Part shown: piece after piece, positions 32,558-42,037 of the stretch | Position numbering within the stretch: position 1 is the first letter of the stretch | Layout: each line of letters starts with the position of its first letter | NCBI GenBank assembly: GCA_030450335.1 | Contig: JAKDIS010000002.1 | Span: forward strand, 1 to 53,308 | Length of the DNA: 53,308 nt | Direction of reading: 5' to 3' | Source: Corynebacterium sp. | GTDB lineage: Bacteria > Actinomycetota > Actinomycetes > Mycobacteriales > Mycobacteriaceae | Position numbers and translations under genes: made by a program | Notes under the pieces: model-generated | What the model was told of the DNA's origin: nothing | The model's database searches: none | Seen by the model: the letters and a program-made list of their open reading frames with translations, nothing else

Positions 32558-33198
32558 AGCGCGAGAACGTCGAGCAGCAGCCACGCCCCGAAGCCGGTGA
32601 GCAGGATCCCGGAGAACGCCGTCACCACGGTGTTCAGGCGGGGCCGCCCGGTGAGCACGCTGCGTGCGAAGACCGCCACGATGAAGTAGACCACCAGCAC
32701 CTCGGCGATGAAGATGCTCCCGAGCAGCCCGGTCTGTGCCGCGGAATTCCATCCGTCCGGCGTGAGGTACTGGGGCAGGAGGGCGAGCAGCAGCATCATC
32801 GCCTTCGGGTTGATGCCGCTGACTCCCATGCCGCGCAGGTACAGGCTCAGGTCGGTGGTACCGGCGGAGGACGCGGGGGACGCCCCGCCCGGGGCGTCCG
32901 TCACTGCGCTGCCGCCGGCGCGCAGGCTCAGCAGCGTGCTCACACCCAGGTAGGTGATGTAGCAGGCGCCGACGAGGGTGAGCACGCTGAGGACGTCCGG
33001 ATGCGAGGACACCAGCGCGCCGACGCCCACGGCGACGACGGCGACGAGCAGGACGTAGCCGCTGGCGAGCCCGAGTACGGGCGGGGCCACCGACTTACCG
33101 CGGGGGCCGGCGCTGATGACGTAGGCCCAGTCCGCACCGGGCATCATCGTCAGGAGGGCGGCGGTGGCGGCGAACTGCAGGACTAGTGAGGCTTCCAT
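32554..33198 (-). CDS. LysE/RhtB family amino-acid exporter
   Basis: A 214-residue membrane protein with five or six hydrophobic segments. The opening ATAALLTMMPGADWAYVIS (usually PGP/PGAD) and SGINPKAMMLLLALLPQY (the conserved NPKA motif) mark the LysE/RhtB family, which exports amino acids and derivatives. A divergent Lrp-type regulator, 83 bases away, would be its controller. Substrate is not identifiable, but Lrp partners often sense branched-chain or aromatic amino acids. The ATG follows TAAGCT and 8 bases, a leaderless pattern. Confidence 0.87.
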   Translation of the reverse strand: MEASLVLQFAATAALLTMMPGADWAYVISAGPRGKSVAPPVLGLASGYVLLVAVVAVGVGALVSSHPDVLSVLTLVGACYITYLGVSTLLSLRAGGSAVTDAPGGASPASSAGTTDLSLYLRGMGVSGINPKAMMLLLALLPQYLTPDGWNSAAQTGLLGSIFIAEVLVVYFIVAVFARSVLTGRPRLNTVVTAFSGILLTGFGAWLLLDVLAL

Positions 33199-33281
33199 GT
33201 GGTGAAAGCTTATTGCAGGTCGGCTGAAATGTGTTTCGAAGTTTCGGCGTTCAACCGCGCTGCTGTGGGATAATCTTCGGC

Positions 33282-33740
33282 ATGGATGCCGTAGACCGAA
33301 AAATTATCTCATTGCTTCAGCAGGACGGGAGGATGAGCGTCACCGACCTCGCCGAGCAGGCGCGGTTGAGTGTGTCGACCTGCCACCGTCGCCTGCGCGA
33401 CCTGGAGGGCAGCGGGGTGATCCGCGGCTACCACGCCGCGGTCGACCCGGAAGCCCTCGGACTGACCTTCGAGGCGCTGGTCATGGTGACGATGGGGCGG
33501 ACGGACCAGGCCACGGTCGCCGCCTTCGAGGAGGCCGTCGCGCGCGAACCGGCCATCGTCTCCGTGGAACGGTTGTTCGGGGAGACCGACTTCATCCTGC
33601 GTACGCTCACCCGGGACCTCGCCGGCTACCAGGAGCTCTACGACGCGGTGCTCGGCACCCTCCCGGGTGTCGAGCGGTTGAACTCCACCATGGTGATGAA
33701 GCGCGTCGTGGACGGGACCAGGGGTCCTACTCCACGGTGA
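33282..33740 (+). CDS. Lrp/AsnC family transcriptional regulator
   Basis: A 152-residue regulator. An N-terminal helix-turn-helix (DAVDRKIISLLQQDGRMSVTDLA, and LSVSTCHRRLRDLEGSGVI) is followed by a RAM ligand-binding domain (about 65-145) with GETDFILRTLTRDLAGYQELY. Starting ATG at 33282 follows GATAAT and 7 bases, better than the upstream ATG at 33231, which would add 17 residues. It probably activates the divergent LysE-like exporter in response to an amino acid, as Lrp does for brnFE in C. glutamicum. The stop overlaps the convergent pyc by 14 bases. Confidence 0.9.
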   Translation: MDAVDRKIISLLQQDGRMSVTDLAEQARLSVSTCHRRLRDLEGSGVIRGYHAAVDPEALGLTFEALVMVTMGRTDQATVAAFEEAVAREPAIVSVERLFGETDFILRTLTRDLAGYQELYDAVLGTLPGVERLNSTMVMKRVVDGTRGPTPR

Positions 33741-36700
33741 CGAGGAGGTCGCCGCCCTCGACCTTCGTCGGCTGGCTCATCACCACGCGGGTGACCTTGC
33801 CGGCCACCGGGGCGGTGATCGTGGCCTCCATCTTCATCGCCTCGATCACCGCGACCGCGTCGCCGGCCTCCACCGAGTCGCCGACGGAGGCGTTGACGGT
33901 GACCACACCGGCGAAGGGTGCGGCGACGTGGCCGTCGACGCTCGGGTCGGCCTTCTCCGCGGCGGCGGTGACCGACTCCACCGAGCGGTCACGCACCCGC
34001 ATCGGACGGATCTGCCCGTTGACGGTGCACACCACCTGGCGCATGCCCTTGTCGTCGGGCTCGCCGACGGCGTCGAGGCGCACCACCATCGGCGGATTGT
34101 TGTTGATGCGCACCACGGTCTCCTCGCCCTCGACGAGGCCGTAGAGGAACTGGCGGTCGGTGAGGATCGACACGTCACCGAAGGTGCGCTTGTGCTCGGC
34201 GAAGCCCTTGGCCTCCTTGGTGAACAGCAGGCGGCTCAGCGCGCCACGGCGCTGGTCGGACGTCCCGGCGTCGAGCAGTGCGGCCTCGTCGTCGGGCACC
34301 TCGACGGTGCGTGAGGCGGTGTCGCCGCGTCCCTCCAGCGCGCGGGTACGCAGCGGTTCGGGCCACCCGCCGGGCGGGGTGCCCAGCTCGCCGCGCAGGA
34401 AGGCGATCACGGAGGCGGGGATGTCGTAGCGCTGCGGGTCGGCGGCGAAGTCGGCCACCGACACCCCGGCACCGACGAGGTGCAGGGCCAGGTCGCCGAC
34501 GACCTTGGACGAGGGGGTGACCTTGGTGGGCCGGCCGAGCAGGTCGTTGACCTCGGCGTAGGCGTCCTCGATGAGTTCGAAGCGATCGCCCAGGCCCAGC
34601 GCGGTTGCCTGGGTGCGCAGGTTGGACAGCTGACCGCCGGGGATCTCGTGGGTGTACACCCGTCCGGTCGGGCCGGCGAGTCCGGACTCGAAGGGGGCGT
34701 AGACCGCGCGCACGGCTTCCCAGTAGGGCTCCAGCGAGTTCACCGCGTCCAGCGAGATGCCGGTGTCGCGCGGGGAGTGGGCCATCGCCGCGACGATCGC
34801 CGACAGGGAGGGCTGTGAGGTGGTGCCGGCCATGGAGGCGGCGGCACCGTCGACGGCGTCGACGCCGGCGTGGGCGGCGGCGAGGTAGGTCGCCAGCTGG
34901 CCACCGGCGGTGTCGTGGGTGTGGAGGTGCACCGGCAGGTCGAAGTTCTTGCGCAGCGCGGTGACCAGGGTGTGCGCGGCGGTGGGGCGCAGCAGCCCGG
35001 CCATGTCCTTGATCGCCAGCACGTGTGCGCCGGAGTCCACGATCTTCTCGGCCAGGCGCAGGTAGTAGTCCAGGGTGTAGAGGTCCTCGGACGGGTCGGC
35101 GAGGTCACCGGAGTAGGCCATGGCGACCTCGGCGACGGCGGTGTCCGTGTCCAGGACCGCGTCGATGGCGGTGCGCATCTGGTCGATGTCGTTGAGCGCG
35201 TCGAAGATGCGGAAGATGTCCACCCCGCCAGCGGCGGCCTCGGCGACGAAGGAGCGGCACACCGAGTCCGGGTAGGGGGTGTAGCCCACGGTGTTGCGCC
35301 CGCGCAGCAGCATCTGGATGTTGGTGTTGGGCATCGCGGCGCGCAGCTTGTCGAGGCGTTCCCAGGGGTCCTCGTGCAGGAACTGCATCGCCACGTCGAA
35401 GGTGGCCCCGCCCCAGGCCTCCACACTGAGCAGTTCGGGGGTCAGCTGGGCGACGGCCTCGGCGGCGTCGACCAGCGGGTTGGTGCGCACCCGGGTGGCC
35501 AGCAGCGACTGGTGGGCGTCGCGGAAGGTGGTGTCGGTGACACCCAGGGCGTCGGCGTCGCGCAGCTGGCGGGCGAAGCCGGTGGGGCCGAGCTCGAGCA
35601 GCCGGTCGCGCGAGCCGGTCGGCAGGGCGATCTCAGAGTCGTTGCCGTTGCCGGTGGCGGTGGTGAGTTCGGGCAGCTTGCGGCGGGGCACGACCTCGGT
35701 CGGACGCGGCCCGTTGGGCTGGTTCACGGTGACGTCGGCGAGGTAGTCCAGGAGGCGTCCGGCCTCGTCGTCGGCCGGCGGGGCGGTGAGCAGGTGCGGG
35801 TGCTCGGCGATGAAGGACGTGGCGATGCGGTGGTGGCGGAAGTCGTCCTCACGCAGCAGCGCGCGCAGGAAGCCGATGTTGGTGGCCACCCCGGAGACGG
35901 TGAACTCCGCCAGGGCGCGCTGGGCGCGTGCCACGGCCTGGGCGAAGTCGGCTCCGCGGCAGGTCATCTTCACCAGCATCGAGTCGAAGTGCGCGGAGAT
36001 CTCGCCGCCCAGTGAGGCCGCGCCGTCGAGGCGCACCCCGGCGCCGCCCGGGGAGCGGTAGGCGGTGATGGTGCCGGTGTCGGGCCGGAAACCGTTGGAC
36101 GGGTCCTCGGTGGTGATGCGGCACTGCAGTGCCGCCCCGCGGGTGACGATGTCCTCCTGGCGCAGGCCCAGGTCTTCCAGGGTCGCGCCGGCGGCGATCT
36201 GGATCTGGGACTTGACCAGGTCGATCTGGGTGACTTCCTCGGTGACGGTGTGCTCGACCTGGATGCGCGGGTTCATCTCGATGAACACGTGGTTGCCGGC
36301 CTCGTCGACGAGGAACTCCACGGTGCCGGCACCGCGGTAGTTGATCGACTCGCAGAAACGTACGGCGTCGGCGCAGATCTTCTCGCGCAGCGCCGGGTCC
36401 AGGTGCTGGGCCGGGGCGATCTCGACGACCTTCTGGTGGCGACGCTGCAGCGAGCAGTCACGCTCGTAGAGGTGCACCACGTTGCCGGTGCCGTCGCCGA
36501 GGATCTGGACCTCGATGTGCTGCGGGTTGATCACGGCGCGTTCGATGTAGACCCGGGCGTCGCCGAAGGCGGCCTCGGCCTCGCGTGAGGCCTCGGCGGC
36601 GCGGTCGGCGAGCTCGTCGGGGGAGCCGACGAAGCGCATGCCGCGTCCTCCACCGCCGGCGACGGCCTTGACGAACAGCGGGTAGGTGCGGCCCTCGGCG

Positions 36701-37179
36701 AAGGAGACGAGTTCGTCGATGTCGGCGCTGGGTGCGGAGTCGTCGAGGATCGGCAGGCCGGCCTTCTCGGCGGCCTCCACGGCGGCGGACTTGTCGCCGG
36801 TGAGGTCGAGGGTCTCGGGGTCCGGGCCGATGAAGGTCAGGCCGGCCTCGGCGGCGCGGCGGGCGAGGGTGGCGTTCTCGGAGAGGAAACCGTAGCCGGG
36901 GTAGATCGCGTCGGCGCCGGTGTCGAGGGCGGCGCGGATGACTTCGTCGATGTTGAGGTAGGCCTTGACCGGTGAGTCGTCGGTGCCGATGCGCACCGCT
37001 TCGGAGGCGAAGGAGCGGTGGAAGGAGTTCCGGTCCTCGCGGGGGTAGACCGCCACGGTGGTGGCGCCGGTCTCGAATGCGGCGCGGAAGGCACGCACCG
37101 CGATCTCGCCGCGGTTGGCGACGAGGATCTTGGAGAACGAGTGCGGGCTGGCGTCGGCGAGGGTCGTGGAGTCGGCCAT
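33727..37179 (-). CDS. pyc: Pyruvate carboxylase
   Basis: A 1150-residue single-chain biotin enzyme making oxaloacetate from pyruvate and bicarbonate (C. glutamicum Pyc is 1140). The biotin-carboxylase domain (about 17-470) shows ILVANRGEIAVRAFRA, GGGGRGMRFV and VEFLVDEAGNHVFIEMNPR; the carboxyltransferase domain (about 545-830) has TTFRDAHQSLLATR and LHTHDTAGGQLATYL; the C-terminal biotin carrier domain has EAMKMEA with Lys1116 the biotinylated residue. The ATG at 37179 has AAAGGA 8 bases upstream. It feeds oxaloacetate to the methylcitrate synthase encoded next door. Confidence 0.97.
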   Translation of the reverse strand: MADSTTLADASPHSFSKILVANRGEIAVRAFRAAFETGATTVAVYPREDRNSFHRSFASEAVRIGTDDSPVKAYLNIDEVIRAALDTGADAIYPGYGFLSENATLARRAAEAGLTFIGPDPETLDLTGDKSAAVEAAEKAGLPILDDSAPSADIDELVSFAEGRTYPLFVKAVAGGGGRGMRFVGSPDELADRAAEASREAEAAFGDARVYIERAVINPQHIEVQILGDGTGNVVHLYERDCSLQRRHQKVVEIAPAQHLDPALREKICADAVRFCESINYRGAGTVEFLVDEAGNHVFIEMNPRIQVEHTVTEEVTQIDLVKSQIQIAAGATLEDLGLRQEDIVTRGAALQCRITTEDPSNGFRPDTGTITAYRSPGGAGVRLDGAASLGGEISAHFDSMLVKMTCRGADFAQAVARAQRALAEFTVSGVATNIGFLRALLREDDFRHHRIATSFIAEHPHLLTAPPADDEAGRLLDYLADVTVNQPNGPRPTEVVPRRKLPELTTATGNGNDSEIALPTGSRDRLLELGPTGFARQLRDADALGVTDTTFRDAHQSLLATRVRTNPLVDAAEAVAQLTPELLSVEAWGGATFDVAMQFLHEDPWERLDKLRAAMPNTNIQMLLRGRNTVGYTPYPDSVCRSFVAEAAAGGVDIFRIFDALNDIDQMRTAIDAVLDTDTAVAEVAMAYSGDLADPSEDLYTLDYYLRLAEKIVDSGAHVLAIKDMAGLLRPTAAHTLVTALRKNFDLPVHLHTHDTAGGQLATYLAAAHAGVDAVDGAAASMAGTTSQPSLSAIVAAMAHSPRDTGISLDAVNSLEPYWEAVRAVYAPFESGLAGPTGRVYTHEIPGGQLSNLRTQATALGLGDRFELIEDAYAEVNDLLGRPTKVTPSSKVVGDLALHLVGAGVSVADFAADPQRYDIPASVIAFLRGELGTPPGGWPEPLRTRALEGRGDTASRTVEVPDDEAALLDAGTSDQRRGALSRLLFTKEAKGFAEHKRTFGDVSILTDRQFLYGLVEGEETVVRINNNPPMVVRLDAVGEPDDKGMRQVVCTVNGQIRPMRVRDRSVESVTAAAEKADPSVDGHVAAPFAGVVTVNASVGDSVEAGDAVAVIEAMKMEATITAPVAGKVTRVVMSQPTKVEGGDLLVTVE

Positions 37180-37295
37180 GTGAGGCGTCCTTTCCGAAGG
37201 GGGCTGGTGGGGCAAGTCGGTACTGTGTGGTCAGACCAGACCTAAAGAATACTGGTGATCTACGCCACTGTCGAGAGGGCAGGGGGAGTACGCGA

Positions 37296-37335
37296 CGCGC
37301 CCGCGGCGACGGTGGGGACCGTCGGCGCGGGCGCG
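37296..37335. terminator. Strong hairpin between prpC and pyc
   Basis: An 18-bp stem with one mismatch (37296-37313 with 37318-37335) and a GGGG loop lies 20 bases beyond the prpC stop and 117 bases before pyc on the same strand. It is very GC-rich and lacks a following T-run on the minus strand. It probably ends prp transcription or weakens read-through into pyc. Confidence 0.65.
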
Positions 37336-37355
37336 TGCGGGAGGCGGAGAGCAGG

Positions 37356-38516
37356 TCAGGCGCGGATGTTCTCCTCGACCGAGCGCTGCTGTTCGCCGTC
37401 GTAGGCACTGAGCGGACGGATCAGGGCGTTGGACTCGTTCTGCTCCACGATGTGGGCGGTCCAGCCGACGACCCGGGCCATCACGAAGATGGGCGTGAAG
37501 AACGGGATGTCGATGCCGAGCATGTAGTAGGTCGGCCCGGCGGGGAAGTCCAGGTTCGGCAGGATGCCGGTGCGCTTCTCCATCGCGGCCTGCATGTTGT
37601 CGTACATCTGGACCCACTTGTCACCGTCGTGGTTCGCGGCGGTGCGGCGCATCGCAGCCTCCATCGACGGCACACGCGAGTCACCCTTCTTGTACACGCG
37701 GTGGCCGAAGCCCATGATCTTCTGCTTGTTGTCGGCCTTGTCCAGCACCCACGCCTCGGCCTCCGCGGGGTCGTCGACCTCGAGGAAGTTGTGCATCACG
37801 GCCTCGTTCGCCCCACCGTGCAGCGCGCCCTTGAGCGCGCCGATGGCACCGGTGACCGCGGAGTAGACGTCCGCGGTGGTGGAGGTGATCACCCGTCCGG
37901 TGAAGGTGGAGGCGTTGAAGGAGTGCTCCGCGTACAGGATCAGCGACTGGTCGAACGCCTTGACGTCGTCCATGTTGTTGGCCGGGGAGTCCGGCCCGTC
38001 GCCGAAGCACATGTACAGGAAGTTCGACGCGATCCCACGGGTCCGCGACGGCGGGATGAACTCCAGGCCGCGACGCCGGCGCATGTCGTAGGCGATGATC
38101 GCCGGCAGCTTCGCCAGCAGGCTCACCCCGGTGCGGCGCACCGTGTCGGAACTGTTGTCCTCGTTGGTCACGTCCTGCGTGCCCAGCCAGCTCACCGCCG
38201 TGCGGACGACGTCCATGGGGTGGGCGGTCTTCGGCAGGGAGGCGATGAGGTCCAGCAGGCCACGGGTGACCGGACGCAGGGCGCGCTCGCGCTGCCCGAA
38301 CTCCTGGTACTCGCGCCAGGTCGGCAGCTCCTTGTTCCACAGCAGGTAGGCGACGTCCTCGAAGCTGCAGTGCTCCACGAGCTCCTGGACGGGGTAGCCG
38401 CGGTACGTCAGGGAGTTGGTCTCCGGGACGACCTTGGACACGGCGGTGTAGTCGACGACCACACCGTTGAGGCCCTTGCGGATCTCCTGGGTGGTGTCTG
38501 CGTTCTTCTCGCTCAT
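37356..38516 (-). CDS. prpC: 2-Methylcitrate synthase
   Basis: A 386-residue citrate-synthase family enzyme condensing propionyl-CoA with oxaloacetate. Catalytic His and surrounding residues appear in GALHGGANEAVM and GFGHRVYKKGDSR; the last part has YMLGIDIPFFTPIFVMARVVGW. Its place behind prpD and prpB identifies it as the methylcitrate type rather than the TCA enzyme. The ATG at 38516 lies 39 bases after the prpB stop, with a GAAAGGA sequence before it. Confidence 0.93.
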   Translation of the reverse strand: MSEKNADTTQEIRKGLNGVVVDYTAVSKVVPETNSLTYRGYPVQELVEHCSFEDVAYLLWNKELPTWREYQEFGQRERALRPVTRGLLDLIASLPKTAHPMDVVRTAVSWLGTQDVTNEDNSSDTVRRTGVSLLAKLPAIIAYDMRRRRGLEFIPPSRTRGIASNFLYMCFGDGPDSPANNMDDVKAFDQSLILYAEHSFNASTFTGRVITSTTADVYSAVTGAIGALKGALHGGANEAVMHNFLEVDDPAEAEAWVLDKADNKQKIMGFGHRVYKKGDSRVPSMEAAMRRTAANHDGDKWVQMYDNMQAAMEKRTGILPNLDFPAGPTYYMLGIDIPFFTPIFVMARVVGWTAHIVEQNESNALIRPLSAYDGEQQRSVEENIRA

Positions 38517-38555
38517 CGGGAAAGTCCTTTCGGGTGGTGCGGTGGTGGGGTGGTG

Positions 38556-39470
38556 TCAGGCCTCGTCGGGACGGGTGTAGGTGAACACGTCGTTGTCGAA
38601 GGCGTTGTACTCCTCGTAGCGCAGCAGTTCGTACAGGCGGGAGCGGTGCTGCATCCGGTCGACCCAGTCGGCCTGGGTGCCGGTCTCGGCGATGTCGGAC
38701 AGGGCGGCCTCGACCTGCCCCATCGCGATGCGCAGCGTGGTGACCGGGTAGATCACCGCGTTGTAGCCGATGTCCTGCAACGTCTGTGCGCTGAGCAGCT
38801 CGGTCTTGCCGAACTCGGTCATGTTCGCCAGCAGGGGGGTGTCGACCGCGGCGCGGAACTTCTCGAAGTCCGCCGGGGTGTGCAGCGCCTCGGTGAAGAT
38901 GAGGTCGGCACCGGCGTCGGCGTAGGCCTTCGCCCGCTCGATGGCGGAGTCGATGCCCTCGACACCGGCGGCGTCGGTCCGCGCACAGATCACGAAGGAG
39001 TCGTCGCGACGCTCGTTGACCGCGGCGGTGATCCGGCGCAGCATCAGTTCGGTCGGCACGACCTCCTTGCCGTCGAGGTGACCGCAGCGCTTGGGGTTGA
39101 CCTGGTCCTCCAGGTGGCAGCCGGCGACGCCGGCGTCCTCCAGCTCGCTGACGGTGCGGGCGGCGGACATCGGCTCGCCGAAGCCGGTGTCGGCGTCCAC
39201 CAGGACGGGCAGGTCGGTGGAGCGGGCGATCTGGCGGGAGCGTCCGGCGACCTCGGTCAGCGTCGTCAGGCCGATGTCCGGCAGCGCCAGGTCAGCGGCG
39301 ACGACCGCGCCGGAGACGTACACGCCGTCGAGGCCGGCTTCCTGGATCGCACGGGCCACCAGCGGGGAGAACGCCCCGGGGATGCGCTGGATCGTGCCGG
39401 ACGTCAGCCCCGCCCGGAACTTCTCCCGACGCTCGGTGGGGGTGACGTTGCTCGAGAACAGGCCCGGCAC
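38556..39470 (-). CDS. prpB: 2-Methylisocitrate lyase
   Basis: A 304-residue PEP mutase/isocitrate-lyase fold enzyme cleaving 2-methylisocitrate to pyruvate and succinate. DADTGFGEPMSAARTV supplies the Mg-binding Asp residues, and NPKRCGHLDGKEVV is the catalytic KRCGH loop. VSGAVVAADLALPDIGLTTL matches the N-terminal active-site segment. The start is GTG, immediately after the prpD stop with no gap, so translation is coupled to prpD. Confidence 0.95.
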   Translation of the reverse strand: MPGLFSSNVTPTERREKFRAGLTSGTIQRIPGAFSPLVARAIQEAGLDGVYVSGAVVAADLALPDIGLTTLTEVAGRSRQIARSTDLPVLVDADTGFGEPMSAARTVSELEDAGVAGCHLEDQVNPKRCGHLDGKEVVPTELMLRRITAAVNERRDDSFVICARTDAAGVEGIDSAIERAKAYADAGADLIFTEALHTPADFEKFRAAVDTPLLANMTEFGKTELLSAQTLQDIGYNAVIYPVTTLRIAMGQVEAALSDIAETGTQADWVDRMQHRSRLYELLRYEEYNAFDNDVFTYTRPDEA

Positions 39471-40985
39471 CTAGAACAGCCCCTCGGTGATCTTCGGCGC
39501 GCGGGCGAGCACGTCCTCGGAGAAGGTGACGGTGAGCTGGTTGAGGTCACCGGCGCCGAGCTCCAGGGTGTTCGTCGCGGCCTCGAGGAAGCGGTCCTGC
39601 TCCTTCTCGTCGACCAGGCCCTCGGCCAGGGTGCGGAACTTGCCGATGTACTGCTCACGGGTGAACGGGTGAGCACCCAGCGGGTGGGCGTCGGCGACGG
39701 CCAGCTCGTCCTCCAGGACGCTGCCGTCCTTCAGGGTGATCACGGCCTTCGCACCGAAGGCCTTCTCGGCCGGGTCGGTGGAGTGGTAGCGGCGCGTCCA
39801 CTCCGGGTCCTCCACGGTGGAGATCTTGTTCCACAGCTCGATGGTCTCGGCGCGGCGCGCGCGCTCCGGGGAGTAGCTGTGCTCGTGGTGCCAGTCGCCG
39901 TCCTCCAGCGCCACGGCGAAGATGTACATCACCGAGTGGTCGAGGGTCTCGCGGGAAGCGTCCGGGTCGAACTTCTGCGGGTCGTTCGCACCGGTGCCGA
40001 TCACGTAGTGGGTGTGGTGGCTGGTGTGCAGGACGATGGACTCGACCTGCGACGGGTCCACGCCCTGCTCGCGCAGCTGCGCGCCCATGCGGCGGGCCAG
40101 GTCGATCGGCGCCTGGGACTGGTACTCCGCGGAGTGCTGCTTGGTGTAGGTGTCCAGGATGCCGCGCTTCTCCTCGCCGGCGCCGGGCAGCGGCACGGTG
40201 TAGTCGGCGTCCTTGCCGTCCAGCATCCAGGCGATGAAGCCGTCCTCGCCCTCCCAGATGGGGGACGGGGCACCCTCGCCGCGCATCGCACGGTCGACGG
40301 ACTCGATGGCCATCTTGCCGGCGAAGGCCGGGGCGAAGGCCTTCCAGGAGCTGATCAGGCCCTTGCGGGACTGACGGGTGGCGGTGGTGGTGTGCAGCGC
40401 CTGGCCGATGGCCTGGTAGATCGTCTCGGTGTCGAGCTTCAGCAGCGTGCCGATACCCGCGGCCACGGACGGGCCGAGGTGGGCGACGTGGTCGATCTTG
40501 TGCTCGTGCAGGCAGATGCCCTTGACCAGGTCGACCTGGATCTCGTAGCCGGTGACGATGCCGCGCACCAGCTCCGCACCGGACAGGCCCTTGTGCTGGG
40601 CCGTGGCCAGGATCGGCGGGATGTTGTCCCCCGGGTGGGAGTACTCCGCGGCGAGGAAGGTGTCGTGGAAGTCCAGCTCACGCACCGCGGTGCCGTTGGC
40701 CAGGGCCGCCCACTCCGGGGAGTAGGTGCCGGGCACGCCGAAGACGGTGGAGCCGGGGGAGTAGGGGTGGCTCAGCGCCTGGGAGCGCGCGGTCGACGGC
40801 GGGCGACGCAGCACGGAGGCCACGGCGACGGAGGCGTTGTCGATGATGCGGTTGACCGCCATGTCGGCGGAGTCCTGCGGGACGGCCACCGGGTCGGCCG
40901 CGACTTCGGCGACCTTCCAGGCCAGGTGCTCCTTCTTCGGGAACTCTTCAGCGGAAGGGTGGACGCGGACGGTGTGCTTCTCCAC
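39471..40985 (-). CDS. prpD: 2-Methylcitrate dehydratase
   Basis: A 504-residue MmgE/PrpD family enzyme dehydrating 2-methylcitrate. The body contains [20 protein letters not shown] at the start and [22 protein letters not shown], the family substrate-site motif. This is the first gene of prpDBC. The GTG start has AGGAG about 10 bases upstream. Length is the usual one. A candidate GlxR site lies 58-73 bases upstream. No prpR-like regulator gene is seen in the window. Confidence 0.94.
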   Translation of the reverse strand: MEKHTVRVHPSAEEFPKKEHLAWKVAEVAADPVAVPQDSADMAVNRIIDNASVAVASVLRRPPSTARSQALSHPYSPGSTVFGVPGTYSPEWAALANGTAVRELDFHDTFLAAEYSHPGDNIPPILATAQHKGLSGAELVRGIVTGYEIQVDLVKGICLHEHKIDHVAHLGPSVAAGIGTLLKLDTETIYQAIGQALHTTTATRQSRKGLISSWKAFAPAFAGKMAIESVDRAMRGEGAPSPIWEGEDGFIAWMLDGKDADYTVPLPGAGEEKRGILDTYTKQHSAEYQSQAPIDLARRMGAQLREQGVDPSQVESIVLHTSHHTHYVIGTGANDPQKFDPDASRETLDHSVMYIFAVALEDGDWHHEHSYSPERARRAETIELWNKISTVEDPEWTRRYHSTDPAEKAFGAKAVITLKDGSVLEDELAVADAHPLGAHPFTREQYIGKFRTLAEGLVDEKEQDRFLEAATNTLELGAGDLNQLTVTFSEDVLARAPKITEGLF

Positions 40986-41042
40986 GGGGTGGGGCTCCTA
41001 GAGGCTCTCGGTGTGAGACGTGCCGACCGACCCAGGGCGTGC

Positions 41043-41058
41043 TGTGACTGCCGACACA
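41043..41058. promoter_or_regulatory. Candidate GlxR site upstream of prpD
   Basis: TGTGACTGCCGACACA matches the GlxR/CRP consensus TGTGA-N6-TCACA with one mismatch. It lies downstream of a possible -10 CATAGT on the minus strand (41077-41072), so bound GlxR would be placed to repress. C. glutamicum prpDBC is known to be in the GlxR regulon. Confidence 0.5.
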
Positions 41059-41135
41059 TCGTTTCCGCGTCCACTATGCCATCGGAGTCCGGGGTAAATG
41101 TTCTGTTTCGGAAAGGGTGCTCCGCGTGCGTTCCT

Positions 41136-41185
41136 CCGCCACCCCCGGCGTTGTCCGGTACCTCACCGGATACCGGCGGTGGCGG
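41136..41185. terminator. Nested inverted repeat between the ATPase gene and prpD
   Basis: An outer 8-bp stem (CCGCCACC at 41136-41143 with GGTGGCGG at 41178-41185) contains an inner 6-bp stem (TCCGGT at 41154-41159 with ACCGGA at 41165-41170). It lies 15 bases after the stop of the ATPase gene on its strand. No T-run follows, so a factor-assisted or structural terminator is the likely role. Confidence 0.5.
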
Positions 41186-41199
41186 GGGGAGGGGGCGGA

Positions 41200-41937
41200 T
41201 CAGGAGAGGTGGCGTAGGTAGCTGTCCGGGTCGCCGAGGAACCGGCGCCAGCTCTGCACCAGCGCCAGATCGTCGTAGTCGCGGCGGTGCAGGCCGGTCT
41301 CGTCGAGTTCGAGGATCATCGCCCCGGGGGCGGACGCCAGCAGCGGCGAGTGGGTCGCCATGATCACCTGGGAACCGCGTTCGAGCAGGTCGGCGATCTG
41401 GGCCAGGAGCAGCAGGCACCCGTTGAAGGAGAGCGCGGATTCCGCCTCGTCGAAGACCCAGAGTCCCCGCATCCCCGCGCGTTCGGTGACGAACTCTACG
41501 AAGGACTCCCCGTGGCTCTGGAAGTTGAACTGGTCCGGGCGTCCCGAGTCTAGGGAGATGCCGTCGAGATAGGCCAGGTGGCCGTGCATCGTCTCGGCGC
41601 GCAGGAAGACCCCGTTCTTCGGTGCGCCGCCCTCACGGATGAGCTTCATGTTCTCCGCGAGCCCGGACTCGGTGCGCTGCGTGTGGTGCATCGAGTTGTG
41701 CGTGCCGCCCTCCGGGTTGAGGCCGTACGCCTCGGCGATGGCCTCGACCAGGGTGGATTTACCGGAACCGTTCTCGCCCACCAGGACGGTGAGCTGCGGC
41801 AGGTCCAGTCCGTTGTCCAGTACCTCACGTACCGCCGGGATGTCCGCCGGCCAGGCGTTCCTCGGGGCGGGGTTGATCCCGAGCTCCTCGATCCGACGCA
41901 CGGGCAGCGGGGCGGGACGCTGCGGGTAGTAGACCAT
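41200..41937 (-). CDS. AAA-family (SMC-like) ATPase, unknown role
   Basis: A 245-residue ATPase of the AAA_21/ABC-type fold. Walker A is VGENGSGKSTLVEAIAEAYG, Walker B is LWVFDEAESALS, and ATHSPLLASAPGA is the switch region. The signature-like segment is degenerate (DEAESALSFNG), as in RecF/SMC-type small ATPases. There is no membrane or nuclease domain. Family members act in DNA repair, phage defence or transport; neither neighbour (prp, peptide importer) points to one. The ATG at 41937 is preferred to 42000 because MVYYPQRPAPLPVRRI fits a conserved start; no clear ribosome binding site was checked. Confidence 0.78.
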   Translation of the reverse strand: MVYYPQRPAPLPVRRIEELGINPAPRNAWPADIPAVREVLDNGLDLPQLTVLVGENGSGKSTLVEAIAEAYGLNPEGGTHNSMHHTQRTESGLAENMKLIREGGAPKNGVFLRAETMHGHLAYLDGISLDSGRPDQFNFQSHGESFVEFVTERAGMRGLWVFDEAESALSFNGCLLLLAQIADLLERGSQVIMATHSPLLASAPGAMILELDETGLHRRDYDDLALVQSWRRFLGDPDSYLRHLS

Positions 41938-42037
41938 GGCCTCCAGCCTAGCGACACGAAACCCCACGGGATTGTCGGTCCAGGCTCCCTGGACCAACAA
42001 CCGCGAGGGGTTTCAGAGCGCTTCAGGGGGTTTCAGA

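Noticed and set aside
36972..41363. A 1463-codon open frame on the plus strand across the prp operon and pyc start
   Set aside because: It is antisense to four genes with clear family motifs, has Arg/Gly/Val/Asp-rich low-complexity translation, no domain and no ribosome binding site. Long antisense frames are common in GC-rich actinobacterial DNA.
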